A DNA stretch of 64,000 bases from Geomonas limicola (GTDB taxonomy: Bacteria; Desulfobacterota; Desulfuromonadia; Geobacterales; Geobacteraceae). Each line of letters opens with the position of its first letter. Positions within the stretch are counted from its first letter, which is position 1. This document shows positions 51,912 to 62,240 of the stretch, piece by piece. The notes under the pieces were generated by a model. That model saw only the letters and a program-made list of their open reading frames with translations, was not told the DNA's origin and did not search any database. The position numbers were made by a program, and so were the translations under genes. The stretch covers positions 112,780 through 176,779 of the forward strand of contig NZ_BLXZ01000011.1 of NCBI RefSeq assembly GCF_014193675.1, in the 5' to 3' direction.

Positions 51912-51948
51912 AAAAAAAACCTCTCCGCAATCTGGGAGAGGTTTTTTC
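51912..51948. terminator. Bidirectional intrinsic terminator
   Basis: AAAAAAACCTCTCC, loop GCAATCT, then GGGAGAGGTTTTTT. It sits between two convergent genes (adhesin-E-like and aroC) and has A and T runs on both sides, so it can serve both strands. Confidence 0.9.
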
Positions 51949-51951
51949 GTT

Positions 51952-53034
51952 TCAGCCTTTGCGGAACTCCTGCCTCAGCAAAAGATCCATCAGCACCAGG
52001 GCGGCCATGCTCTCGACCACCGGCACGGCCCGCGGCACGATGCACGGGTCGTGGCGCCCCTTGGCCTCGAGGTCGGTTTGGACGCCGTCGAAGCCCGCGG
52101 TACGCTGCTTGAGCCCGATGGTCGCGGGTGGCTTGAAGGCAACCCGGAAATAGATGGTCTCACCGTTGGAGATCCCCCCTTGAACCCCGCCGCTGTGGTT
52201 GGTCAGGGTCCCCAGGCGTCCCCCCTTGGCCACGAACGGATCGTTGTGCTCGCTTCCCAGCATCCGGCTGCCGGTGAATCCGGAGCCGATCTCGAACCCC
52301 TTGGAGGCCGGCAGGGAGAGCATGGCGTGGGCCAAAAGCGCCTCCAGTTTGTCGAAGACCGGCTCGCCCAAGCCCGCCGGAACGTTGCGACAGACGCAGG
52401 CGACCACGCCGCCGATCGAGTCCTTGTTGTCCTTCACCTCGGTAATCAACTCCACCATGGCCTGGGCCGCCTCCGGGTCCGGGCAGCGCACCGGGCTTTG
52501 GTCCACGTCCTGCCGGGTCAGGGTCTCCCGGTCCACCCGTCCGGCCGCGAGTCCCCCGACACCCTCAACCCAGGCGACGATCTCGATGCCGTGCTGTTGC
52601 GCCAGGTACTTCTCGGCGATGGCCCCTGCCGCCACCCGGCCGATGGTCTCGCGGGCGCTGGCGCGGCCACCGCCGCTTTGCGCCCGCACCCCGTACTTCA
52701 CCTGGTAGGTGTAGTCGGCGTGCGAGGGACGCGGCACCTCCGCCATCTCCTGGTAGTCCTCCGGGTGCTGGTCCGCGTTGGGGACCAACAGCCCGATCGT
52801 GGTCCCGAGGGTGACCCCGTTTTCCACCCCGGAGAGGATGGAGACCGGATCGGCCTCGCTGCGCGGCGTGGAGAGCGCACTCTGCCCCGGCCGGCGCCGG
52901 TCCAGTTGCACCTGGATGTCGGCTGCGCCGAGGGCGATCCCGGCAGGGCAGCCGTCCACGATGGCCCCCACGGCCGCACAGTGACTTTCTCCGAAGGTGG
53001 TGACTTTAAAAAGGGTCCCGAAGCTTGAAGACAT
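51952..53034 (-). CDS. aroC: Chorismate synthase
   Basis: 360 residues. FGTLFKVTTFGESHCAAVGAIVDGCPAG near the N-terminus is the family signature, and ASARETIGRVAAGAIA is the second. It converts EPSP to chorismate using reduced FMN. Stand-alone, without other aro genes nearby. It starts about 105 bases after glgX on the same strand and may read from that transcript. Confidence 0.96.
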   Translation of the reverse strand: MSSSFGTLFKVTTFGESHCAAVGAIVDGCPAGIALGAADIQVQLDRRRPGQSALSTPRSEADPVSILSGVENGVTLGTTIGLLVPNADQHPEDYQEMAEVPRPSHADYTYQVKYGVRAQSGGGRASARETIGRVAAGAIAEKYLAQQHGIEIVAWVEGVGGLAAGRVDRETLTRQDVDQSPVRCPDPEAAQAMVELITEVKDNKDSIGGVVACVCRNVPAGLGEPVFDKLEALLAHAMLSLPASKGFEIGSGFTGSRMLGSEHNDPFVAKGGRLGTLTNHSGGVQGGISNGETIYFRVAFKPPATIGLKQRTAGFDGVQTDLEAKGRHDPCIVPRAVPVVESMAALVLMDLLLRQEFRKG

Positions 53035-53139
53035 GCCTACTCCTTTTCGTTACGTGGTGCGTATCCAAATTTTTAGCGAATGCGGGTCAGGACCTCTCGA
53101 GAGTCTGCCGCGTTTTTTGCCAGCGGGCATCGAGACCTG

Positions 53140-55233
<2,094 letters not shown>

Positions 55234-55361
55234 CGTATCCCTTGTGGGTCTGAACGGAGGTCGATCCGCTTGAGTCTCTGTCCGTACTCTCAGAAAGAAC
55301 CCCTGGAACGATAAAAAGCTGATTCCCTGTCTTGAAAGAACGTAGTGCCGCTGAGTCAGGA

Positions 55362-55389
55362 ACTATAGTCGATTATCCCCTGCTGTCAA
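55362..55389 (-). promoter_or_regulatory. Sigma-70 promoter for glgX
   Basis: On the minus strand TTGACA (55389-55384), 16-base spacer, TATAGT (55367-55362). A near-consensus promoter located between lnt and glgX, giving a leader of about 120 bases. Confidence 0.7.
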
Positions 55390-55442
55390 ACCTGAGGGAA
55401 CCCTGATCATTACATGAAGAACCAGTTAGTGTCCCCGCTCAC

Positions 55443-57053
55443 TCAATGCCGTTTCTTGGCTGGATGCGCTCGACGGTGCGCCACAAGCCCGTCATCCTCA
55501 GCGGTCCCAGGCGCGCCGTCACCCCCCGATCCCTTCCTTGCCATGCTGAGAGCCTGACCGATACACCACGCGGTTAGCAGGATGCAGAGCCAGCCCAAGA
55601 GGTCGCCGTAGCGGGCGTAGACCGTCGTTCCCTGCAGCATGGGGACCCGGCTCACCAAAGTCTCCTTGGTCCAGATTCCGGTGCGGCTCACGATGCGGCC
55701 AACCGGGTCGACCACAGCCGAAATGCCGGTGTTGGTGACCCGTACCAGGGCGCGGCGGTTCTCGATGGAACGGAAGCTGGCCAGGGCAAGGTGCTCCATC
55801 GGCTCGGTAGACTTGCCGTACCAGGAGTCGTTGGTCAGGTTGAACATCACGTCGGGCCGGCGCCCCTCGCGACCGCCGCGCATCAAGGACCTGATTTTTT
55901 GGGGAAAGATGTCCTCGTAGCAGATGCTCACCGAGAGCCGGTGCTTGCCCAGGGTAAGCGGTTCTTCGCTCTCACCGGGCCAGAACCTGCTGGTGTAGGG
56001 GGACCAGGAGTAAAGGCGCGGGAAGATGTCCCCGAAGGGGATGTATTCCCCGAAGGGGACCAGGACGCTCTTGTCGTAGGTTCCCAGGATGCGCCCCGCG
56101 GGGTCGGTGAGCACCGAGGTATTGCGGTATTTCTCGGAGGTGGGCCCCACCTCCTTCAGCACGGCGCCCCACAGGATCGGCGTCTTCATGCTGGCAAATG
56201 CCGGTACCTGACCCTCTCGGGATAAGGCGAGGGCTATCTCGCAGATCCCCTCGGGCCAGACCGTGAGGTCCAGCGGCTGGACCTGGGCCAGCGCCACGGT
56301 CATCGCTTTGTGCTCCCGGAAGAGGGCGTCCGGATCGTAGTACTTGGACGTCCCCCCCTGGTTGGTCTGGATCAGCCCGACGCTCATGTGCTCGGCTGCG
56401 GCCACCTGGCGCTCGACCGACTGGATCCTCAAGGCGCCGTAACCCAGCACGGCAACGAGGACGGCTACCAGTGCAGCCGCCGGGCGCCAGACAAAGCGTC
56501 GCGACTCCAGCCAGCCAGTGAGGACGCTCCAGAGCGCCGCGTTGATGAACACCACCAGGAAACTCACCCCGAGGATGCCGACCAGGTCGGCAACCTGGGT
56601 CAACCAAGGGAGTTGGTACTGGCTTGCGCCCAGGTAGTTGGGGAAGATCTCTGGCCAGAACTTTTCGAGGGCGGTCCAGATAACCGGTGCCACCCAGACC
56701 ACGTTCCAGCGTGTTCTCAGAACAATGAGGCGGACGGCCCAGGCCCATACCCCCATGAGCAGACCGTTGGCAGCGGCCAGAGCCAGTAGTCCCAGGGCGG
56801 CCACGGGCCAGGGGAGGCCGGCGAAGACCTGGAACATCCCGATCACCCAGTAAAAGCCTCCAGCGTGCCCCACGAGGCCGGTGCACCACCCAAGCCATAG
56901 GGCTTGCCGAGGCTGCTGGTCGCGGATCGCCCAGAACAGCGGCAGCAAGAAGACCCATTCCAGATAGAACTGGTCAAACCCGGCATACCCCACAAAAAAC
57001 AAGATGCCGCCCAAAACGGCGGCACAAAACGGCAGCGCTTTACCAATGGTCAT
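55443..57053 (-). CDS. lnt: Apolipoprotein N-acyltransferase
   Basis: 536 residues. Six to seven N-terminal membrane helices (to about 200) are followed by a periplasmic nitrilase-like domain with the catalytic Glu in TVWPEGICE, Lys in AVLKEVG and Cys in VSICYEDIFP. A final membrane helix (LGWLCILLTAWCIGQAL) follows. It N-acylates the lipoprotein Cys at the inner membrane. The tail after the last helix is about 35 residues and rich in charged residues. Two lipoproteins are predicted in the window. Confidence 0.93.
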   Translation of the reverse strand: MTIGKALPFCAAVLGGILFFVGYAGFDQFYLEWVFLLPLFWAIRDQQPRQALWLGWCTGLVGHAGGFYWVIGMFQVFAGLPWPVAALGLLALAAANGLLMGVWAWAVRLIVLRTRWNVVWVAPVIWTALEKFWPEIFPNYLGASQYQLPWLTQVADLVGILGVSFLVVFINAALWSVLTGWLESRRFVWRPAAALVAVLVAVLGYGALRIQSVERQVAAAEHMSVGLIQTNQGGTSKYYDPDALFREHKAMTVALAQVQPLDLTVWPEGICEIALALSREGQVPAFASMKTPILWGAVLKEVGPTSEKYRNTSVLTDPAGRILGTYDKSVLVPFGEYIPFGDIFPRLYSWSPYTSRFWPGESEEPLTLGKHRLSVSICYEDIFPQKIRSLMRGGREGRRPDVMFNLTNDSWYGKSTEPMEHLALASFRSIENRRALVRVTNTGISAVVDPVGRIVSRTGIWTKETLVSRVPMLQGTTVYARYGDLLGWLCILLTAWCIGQALSMARKGSGGDGAPGTAEDDGLVAHRRAHPAKKRH

Positions 57054-57178
57054 AGGCTATTCCTGCAAAGGTCCCCTTTTTTCCGATCCTTACCACAGCA
57101 GCTCGCTGCAGGGTGCGTCGTGCAGCCAGGGCGAACCTAACACATCGGCTTTCTGTGTTCAAATTAATTCACTACCGG

Positions 57179-57718
57179 TCAACGACCCGGTGCCGGGTAG
57201 TAATCGGGCGGCACCGCATAGTCATAACCCGGCGGGGGTGGCGGCGGTGGTGCCGTGGCCCTGCGCGGCGATCGACGCACCACGCCCGGGATCTGGTTCC
57301 CCTTGGCGTACATGCACTGCACGTAGGTGTTGTCATAGTTCCGCTGCGACTCGTAGCCGGATGACTCGCCCGAGCTGGCACCCGCCGCGGTTCCGAAGAG
57401 CAGGCCGGTACCGGCCCCGATCGCAGCACCGGCACCCGCGTGGCCGCCCGCGGCACCGAGGGCCGCACCCAGTCCGCCACCGATGACGGTACCAGCCACA
57501 GCACCGGTTGCGGTGTTCTGATCGGCACGTTCCTGGGGCGATATGCCGACCTGGCGTTCGGCCCACTGGCGACAGATGGCATCGTCGGTCTGGAATTCCT
57601 CAAAGCTTTTCCCCGGCGCGGGCAATACCCGGACCGACGGTCCTGTTGGCATGGTGGCGCACCCCGCCAGTACCAGCAGGACACCCAGTAACCATAGCGA
57701 AAGAGAGCGCGTCCTCAT
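57179..57718 (-). CDS. Glycine-zipper lipoprotein
   Basis: About 179 residues from the ATG at 57718. Lipobox VLAGC gives the lipid anchor (Cys about 19). The middle holds a long Gly/Ala zipper (GAVAGTVIGGGLGAALGAAGG region, about 70-110) as in YMGG/Slp-type envelope proteins. The C-terminus is a Pro/Tyr-rich tail. Its start overlaps the upstream gene's stop (ATGA). Function unknown; the outer-membrane location is inferred. Confidence 0.82.
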   Translation of the reverse strand: MRTRSLSLWLLGVLLVLAGCATMPTGPSVRVLPAPGKSFEEFQTDDAICRQWAERQVGISPQERADQNTATGAVAGTVIGGGLGAALGAAGGHAGAGAAIGAGTGLLFGTAAGASSGESSGYESQRNYDNTYVQCMYAKGNQIPGVVRRSPRRATAPPPPPPPGYDYAVPPDYYPAPGR

Positions 57719-58182
57719 GGCCCTTCCTCCCCTGCTGGCGGCGAGGGAACAACTTTGATCCACCCGCCCGGACAGCGTTTCACGTAGGGGTAGTACCCCT
57801 TAGCATCCTGGCAGTAGTACCAGTACCCGGTATCCTGGGATCGGGTCTCGGGCACCACGTATTCCTGGGGCTGCTGGATCACCACCTGGGGCTGGTTGTA
57901 GTAGGGATAGGACGAGTAGTACGGATAGTAGAAGGGATCCCACCACCAGCTGGGGCCGAACCAGACGTTGAAGTTCCCGCCGCCGTGCCCGCGGTACCCT
58001 CCATGCCAGCCACCACCTCCGCCGTGCCACCCACCGCCTCCGCCACGCCAGTCACTGCCTCCCCTCCCGACGCCGGTATGTACCCCGTGCGGTGCGGCCT
58101 CTGCGACTTGCAAACTCTGGCCGATCCAGTCGCCGGACAGCAGGAAGGCGGCTGCAAGGACTATGATGACGACTTTTTTCAT
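57715..58182 (-). CDS. Secreted Gly/His/Trp-rich protein
   Basis: 155 residues with a signal peptide (KKVVIIVLAAAFLLSG...). The mature part has a low-complexity GGGGGWHGG repeat (about 45-70), a Trp/Tyr-rich middle (WWWDPFYYPYYSS) and a C-terminal WYYCQDAKGYYPYVKRCPGGW motif seen in many small proteobacterial envelope proteins. The two Cys may pair. Coupled to the glycine-zipper lipoprotein by ATGA overlap. Function unknown. Confidence 0.78.
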   Translation of the reverse strand: MKKVVIIVLAAAFLLSGDWIGQSLQVAEAAPHGVHTGVGRGGSDWRGGGGGWHGGGGGWHGGYRGHGGGNFNVWFGPSWWWDPFYYPYYSSYPYYNQPQVVIQQPQEYVVPETRSQDTGYWYYCQDAKGYYPYVKRCPGGWIKVVPSPPAGEEGP

Positions 58183-58266
58183 GGGTCACCCCTTTGCCGA
58201 TTTTCTTTCTTCTATCGCTATTTTATCAGTCGGCGGGGGGGCAAGGCAAAGGCTAAAGTGGCAGGA

Positions 58267-59184
58267 TCAGGCGGTGCTCGCCCTGCTTTTAAGCTGCAGG
58301 ACGAGGGGCCAGAGTTCCGAGCAGAGCATGCCGGTCAGCATGAGGCAGCAGCCGAGCAGGCCGCGGGTGCCGAGCACCTCGTTCAGGAAGAGCCAGCCCC
58401 AGATGGCGGCGAATACCCCTTCGGCACTCAGGATGACTGCGGTGTGGGCGGGATGTGCATCGCGCTGTGCCACGACTTGCATGGTGTACGCGAAACCGAC
58501 GGAGATGAGGCCACCGTACCCGATGGGGCGCCAGGCGGCGATCATGGCGGACAAGGTGATGTGTTCGATGGCAAAGGCGGTGATCAGGCTCAGCACCGAG
58601 CAGACGGCGAACTGGGCGGCGGAGAGCTTGAAGGCGTCCAGGCGCGGGGACAGCCAGCCGATCAGCAGCACGTGCCCTGCCCAGAAGAAGGCTCCGATCA
58701 ACTCCAGCAGGTCGCCAAAGCCGATGGTGAAGTGCTCGGTAACGCTCAGGAGGAAAAGACCGGAGGCAGCCAGGATGGCGCCGAGCCAGGTCCCGGTGCT
58801 GGGGCGCTGCCCCCAGAACATGCCGAGGATCGGTACGATCACCACGTAGAGCCCGGTGATGAACCCTGCGTTGCCGGCGGTAGTAGAGGCGATGCCGACC
58901 TGCTGCAGCGAGGCACCCAGAAAGAGGGCACCGCCTGCCAAGAGGCCGCCGTACAGCAGGGCGCGTCTCCCACCCTGCGGCAGGGCGCCATGGTACGGGG
59001 CCTGGCGTCGGCGGTTCAGGAACACCAGCGGAAGCAGCGACAGGCTCCCCAACGCGAAACGGACCCCGTTGTAGGTAAAGGGGCCGAGGAATTCCAACCC
59101 GTTGCGCTGGGCCACGAATCCGCCCCCCCAGATGGCGGCAATCAGGAGGAGTAAAAGGTCTGACTTGAGAGTTTTCGCCTGCAT
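58267..59184 (-). CDS. EamA/DMT-superfamily transporter
   Basis: 305 residues with about ten membrane helices in two EamA repeats: LLLLIAAIWGGGFVAQRNGLEF at the N-terminus and SVGFAYTMQVVAQRDAHPAHTAVILS in the second half, with SAEGVFAAIWGWLFLNE. Typical inner-membrane drug/metabolite exporter. Substrate not predictable. Stand-alone gene. Confidence 0.88.
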   Translation of the reverse strand: MQAKTLKSDLLLLLIAAIWGGGFVAQRNGLEFLGPFTYNGVRFALGSLSLLPLVFLNRRRQAPYHGALPQGGRRALLYGGLLAGGALFLGASLQQVGIASTTAGNAGFITGLYVVIVPILGMFWGQRPSTGTWLGAILAASGLFLLSVTEHFTIGFGDLLELIGAFFWAGHVLLIGWLSPRLDAFKLSAAQFAVCSVLSLITAFAIEHITLSAMIAAWRPIGYGGLISVGFAYTMQVVAQRDAHPAHTAVILSAEGVFAAIWGWLFLNEVLGTRGLLGCCLMLTGMLCSELWPLVLQLKSRASTA

Positions 59185-59299
59185 GATAGTTCCCGCTTTC
59201 CAGATTTAGCCCGTGACCGAAGGTCCGGCCGGGTAGTCTCGTTGGTTTTCGCTGGAAAGTCAAGAAACTGATGGCGAAATAGCGGAGGGTTGGGCAGGT

Positions 59300-59824
59300 T
59301 CAGTGGCGACCCAGCTTCTGGGCCAAGCTCCTCGCGTGGTCCAGGTGCTCCTGGAGAATCGGCAGGTAGTGCAGGCTCCAGGCCTTGAGATCCTCGTCGT
59401 CGAGCCTGCGGTTTGCCTTCTTGAAGCGGGCCACGCTTTTTTTGTGGCTTCGTATCATCGCCTGTACAAAGGTACGATCGAACTCCCCTCCCGAAAGTTT
59501 GGTCAGCCTGGCAAGCAGCCCGGCATGCTTGCGCTCCACCTGGGGGGGGAGCTTGACGTTGTTGGCAGCGGCAACCTTTTGCAGGTCGTCCTTCGCGTTA
59601 CCGTGATCCATCTCAAGTTGTTCACCAAACTCCTTCACCTCGGGGTCCTCCCCCCGCTCGCGCGCCAACCGGCCCAGTTGCATCTCCATCACATTGATGC
59701 TTGCCGCCTCCTTGAGGAAGCGTTTTCCCCCAGGGGTCAGGGTTTCCTGGGCCAGGCCCCATCCGCAGGTTGCCCCCAGCAACGCTACCACCAAGATACC
59801 GATCCAAAAGAATCTCGCTGTCAT
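59300..59824 (-). CDS. DUF4142 family secreted protein
   Basis: About 174 residues from the ATG at 59824. Signal peptide (FFWIGILVVALLGATCGWGLAQ) is followed by an all-helical ferritin-like DUF4142 domain: FLKEAASINVMEMQLGRLA, VKEFGEQLEMDHGNA, HYLPILQEHLDHARSL. Probably periplasmic. Function unknown. Confidence 0.85.
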   Translation of the reverse strand: MTARFFWIGILVVALLGATCGWGLAQETLTPGGKRFLKEAASINVMEMQLGRLARERGEDPEVKEFGEQLEMDHGNAKDDLQKVAAANNVKLPPQVERKHAGLLARLTKLSGGEFDRTFVQAMIRSHKKSVARFKKANRRLDDEDLKAWSLHYLPILQEHLDHARSLAQKLGRH

Positions 59825-60140
59825 TGAGGCCTCCTCTCGACCCACTGCACAGTTAGCTCACACAGTGCGCAAAAGCTAGATTAGTATTTTTTAATTTAAC
59901 CTTGGAGAGTGTAGCGGATTTACCACGGAAGGAAACGTCCCGTTCAGAGAACCTGCGCCTTGAAGAAAAGCGTAACTGTCTTGGAGGGAAATTTAATTCG
60001 CCCGGGCCTTTGACTAACCCGGACCGGGCAGGGTACAATTAAACCATTGAAAATACAGACGATCTTAAAACTGGCTAAGGTTTTCTCGTCATGGGGAGCG
60101 AACCACTCCAGCCTGACTTGTTGCCGAAGGAGTGAAAGGC
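59825..60140. other. Gap between DUF4142 gene and M16 protease gene
   Basis: 316 bases between divergent genes. It holds the promoter for the protease gene (60010-60039) and a leader of about 95 bases with a small GGAG/CTCC hairpin near 60094-60108. Nothing else was recognised. Confidence 0.6.
60010..60039 (+). promoter_or_regulatory. Sigma-70 promoter for the M16 protease gene
   Basis: TTGACT at 60010-60015, 18-base spacer, TACAAT at 60034-60039. Confidence 0.65.
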
Positions 60141-61421
60141 ATGACCGATAAACTTTCCAACCTACCGAAGATTCACCAGAGCGAACTCGCCAACGGCACC
60201 CGTATCATCACCCAGCCGACGCCCGGCCTTCAGGGGGCAGCTATCGCCATCCATGTGCTGAGCGGTTCCCGCGATGAGGACCCCAGAATTGGTGGTGCTT
60301 CGCATTTCATCGAGCACCTGCTTTTCAAGGGAACCAAAAAGCGGAGCTCGTACCAGATCACCACCGAACTCGATGCCATAGGGGCCCAGCCCAACGCCTG
60401 CACCAGCCAGGAAGGGGTGACCTACTACCTGAAGGCCTTAAGCAGCGACCTGCCCCAGGCGTTCGACGTGCTGAGCGACATGTTCCTGAATAGCAACTTT
60501 CCCGAGAAAGAGATCGAGATGGAGCGCGGTGTGGTTCTCGAGGAGATCAAGCGTGCAGAGGACAACCCGGATCGCTTTCTGCACAACCGGTTTGCTTCAG
60601 GCTTTTGGGCGGGGCACCCCTTGGGCCGGCCGGTACTGGGGACCCCCGAGGTGATCGGCTCCATTACCCGGGAGCAGCTCATGCAGCACATGCAGCAGCG
60701 CTACGTGCCGAAATCGACCGTAGTGGCGGCTGCCGGGAACATCGAGCACGACAACATCGTCTCACTGATCGAAAGCTACCTGGGTAGCACCGCCGCTCGC
60801 GAACCGGCCCCCAAACCGCCGCTCCCCGCTCCGGCCCAGGTCGGCGTCGGCTGCGCCCGCCACAACATGCGCGACATGCAACAGGTCCAGTTTTATTTGG
60901 GCTACCCCTCCCTGCCGCCTACCGACTCACGCTACTGGTCGATGCAGTTGTTACGCCTCGTCTTGGGCGGCGGCATGAGCTCTCGCCTGTTCCGCGAGGT
61001 GCGCGAGGAGCGCGGGCTGGCCTACTCGGTCGGGGCGTACCTGCTCGAGTACAGCGACCGGCCGGCCTTCGTCGTGGTGGCTGGCTGCAACAGCAGCCGC
61101 GCACAGGAGGCGATCGACGTCTGCCACCGCGAGGTGCTGAAACTTGCCAAGGAGAAGCTTACCTCCCTCAGCCTCGACGATGCCAAGCGTCAGGCACGCG
61201 GCAAGCTCCTTTTGAGCCTGGATGATCCAGCAGACTGGCTGATCCCGCTCGCCAAGGAGGTCGGCTATTTCGGCCGGGCACGCACCATGGCAGAGGAACT
61301 CGAACAACTCGAAGCCGTGTCTCCGGAAAGTATCGTCGCCCTCGCCGAGGAGCTCTTCACCCCTCAGCTGCCGCGTCTTGAATCGATCGGCCCTGACATG
61401 GAACTCACACTCCCTTCCTGA
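60141..61421 (+). CDS. M16 family zinc peptidase
   Basis: 426 residues from the ATG at 60141, with AAGGAG eight bases upstream. Inverted zinc motif HFIEH (His55, Glu58, His59) with the third ligand Glu135, 76 residues later, as in active M16 enzymes. RLVLGGGMSSRLFREVREERGLAYSVGA is the conserved second-half segment. Similar to the processing-peptidase/PqqL/YmxG group. No signal peptide. Substrate unknown. Complete, and followed by a terminator. Confidence 0.93.
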   Translation: MTDKLSNLPKIHQSELANGTRIITQPTPGLQGAAIAIHVLSGSRDEDPRIGGASHFIEHLLFKGTKKRSSYQITTELDAIGAQPNACTSQEGVTYYLKALSSDLPQAFDVLSDMFLNSNFPEKEIEMERGVVLEEIKRAEDNPDRFLHNRFASGFWAGHPLGRPVLGTPEVIGSITREQLMQHMQQRYVPKSTVVAAAGNIEHDNIVSLIESYLGSTAAREPAPKPPLPAPAQVGVGCARHNMRDMQQVQFYLGYPSLPPTDSRYWSMQLLRLVLGGGMSSRLFREVREERGLAYSVGAYLLEYSDRPAFVVVAGCNSSRAQEAIDVCHREVLKLAKEKLTSLSLDDAKRQARGKLLLSLDDPADWLIPLAKEVGYFGRARTMAEELEQLEAVSPESIVALAEELFTPQLPRLESIGPDMELTLPS

Positions 61422-61440
61422 CCGGAAGGTGCTCTCAAAG

Positions 61441-61477
61441 AAAACGCCCCGCGGACTTCTCCGACGGGGCGTTTTTT
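61441..61477 (+). terminator. Intrinsic terminator after the M16 protease gene
   Basis: AAAACGCCCCG, short loop, CGGGGCGTTTTTT. It follows the stop by 20 bases. A-run on the left also lets it serve the ung transcript from the other strand. Confidence 0.88.
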
Positions 61478-61533
61478 GTTGCTAGCCAAGTATGCCCCCC
61501 CCCTACAGTCACAGGTGCGGGGCGGTTCCTGAG

Positions 61534-62223
61534 TCAGGGCAGGCGCCAGTCGATGGGAGTGCTCCCCTGCTGTACCAGGTAGGCATTTGCCTTGGAAAAA
61601 TGGCGGCATCCCAGGAATCCGCGGTGGGCCGAGAGCGGCGAGGGGTGCGGGGCTTTCAGAACCAAGTGTTTGCTGCTGTCGATGACCTCGCCCTTCTTGT
61701 GCGCGTAAGATCCCCATAACATGAAAACGATACCGTTTCTCTTCTCGTTGAGTTCGGCGATGGCCTTATCGGTGAAAGTCTCCCACCCTTTGCCCTGATG
61801 GGAAGCCGCACGCCCCTGCTCCACCGTCAGCACGCTGTTGAGCAACAGGACACCTTGGTCTGCCCAACTCTTCAGATTGCCGTGCCGGAAGTCCGAAGGG
61901 CTCAGGCCGAGATCCGCCTGGATCTCTTTGAAGATGTTGATCAGCGACGGAGGAGGCTCCACACCCTGCTGCACCGAAAAGCAGAGACCGTGGGCCTGGT
62001 TAGGGCCATGGTAGGGATCCTGCCCCAGGATCACCACCTTCACCTGCTCAAACGGTGTCGAGTTGAAGGCGTTGAAGTACTCGTTCCCCTTGGGATAGAT
62101 GACCTTTCGTTGCGCCAGTTCTCCACGCAGGAATGTCCTGAGATCCTGCATGTACGATTTACCGAACTCGTCGATCAGGTGATCCTTCCAGCCTGCTTCC
62201 ATCTGGACCTGTGATGACGTCAT
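61534..62223 (-). CDS. ung: Uracil-DNA glycosylase, family 1
   Basis: About 229 residues from the ATG at 62223 with GGGGG upstream. Catalytic Asp69 in GQDPYHG, and the DNA-intercalating HPSPLSAHRGF loop with its His. LLLNSVLTVE is the uracil-recognition segment. It removes uracil from DNA. Complete, normal length. Just downstream of the ModF-like gene, so possibly co-transcribed. Confidence 0.96.
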   Translation of the reverse strand: MTSSQVQMEAGWKDHLIDEFGKSYMQDLRTFLRGELAQRKVIYPKGNEYFNAFNSTPFEQVKVVILGQDPYHGPNQAHGLCFSVQQGVEPPPSLINIFKEIQADLGLSPSDFRHGNLKSWADQGVLLLNSVLTVEQGRAASHQGKGWETFTDKAIAELNEKRNGIVFMLWGSYAHKKGEVIDSSKHLVLKAPHPSPLSAHRGFLGCRHFSKANAYLVQQGSTPIDWRLP

Positions 62224-62240
62224 AGTCCCCCTTTTCGCGG

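Noticed and set aside
60041..60140. Leader before the M16 protease gene as a c-di-GMP (GEMM) riboswitch
   Set aside because: A small GGAG/CTCC stem is present, but the conserved GEMM core is not seen.
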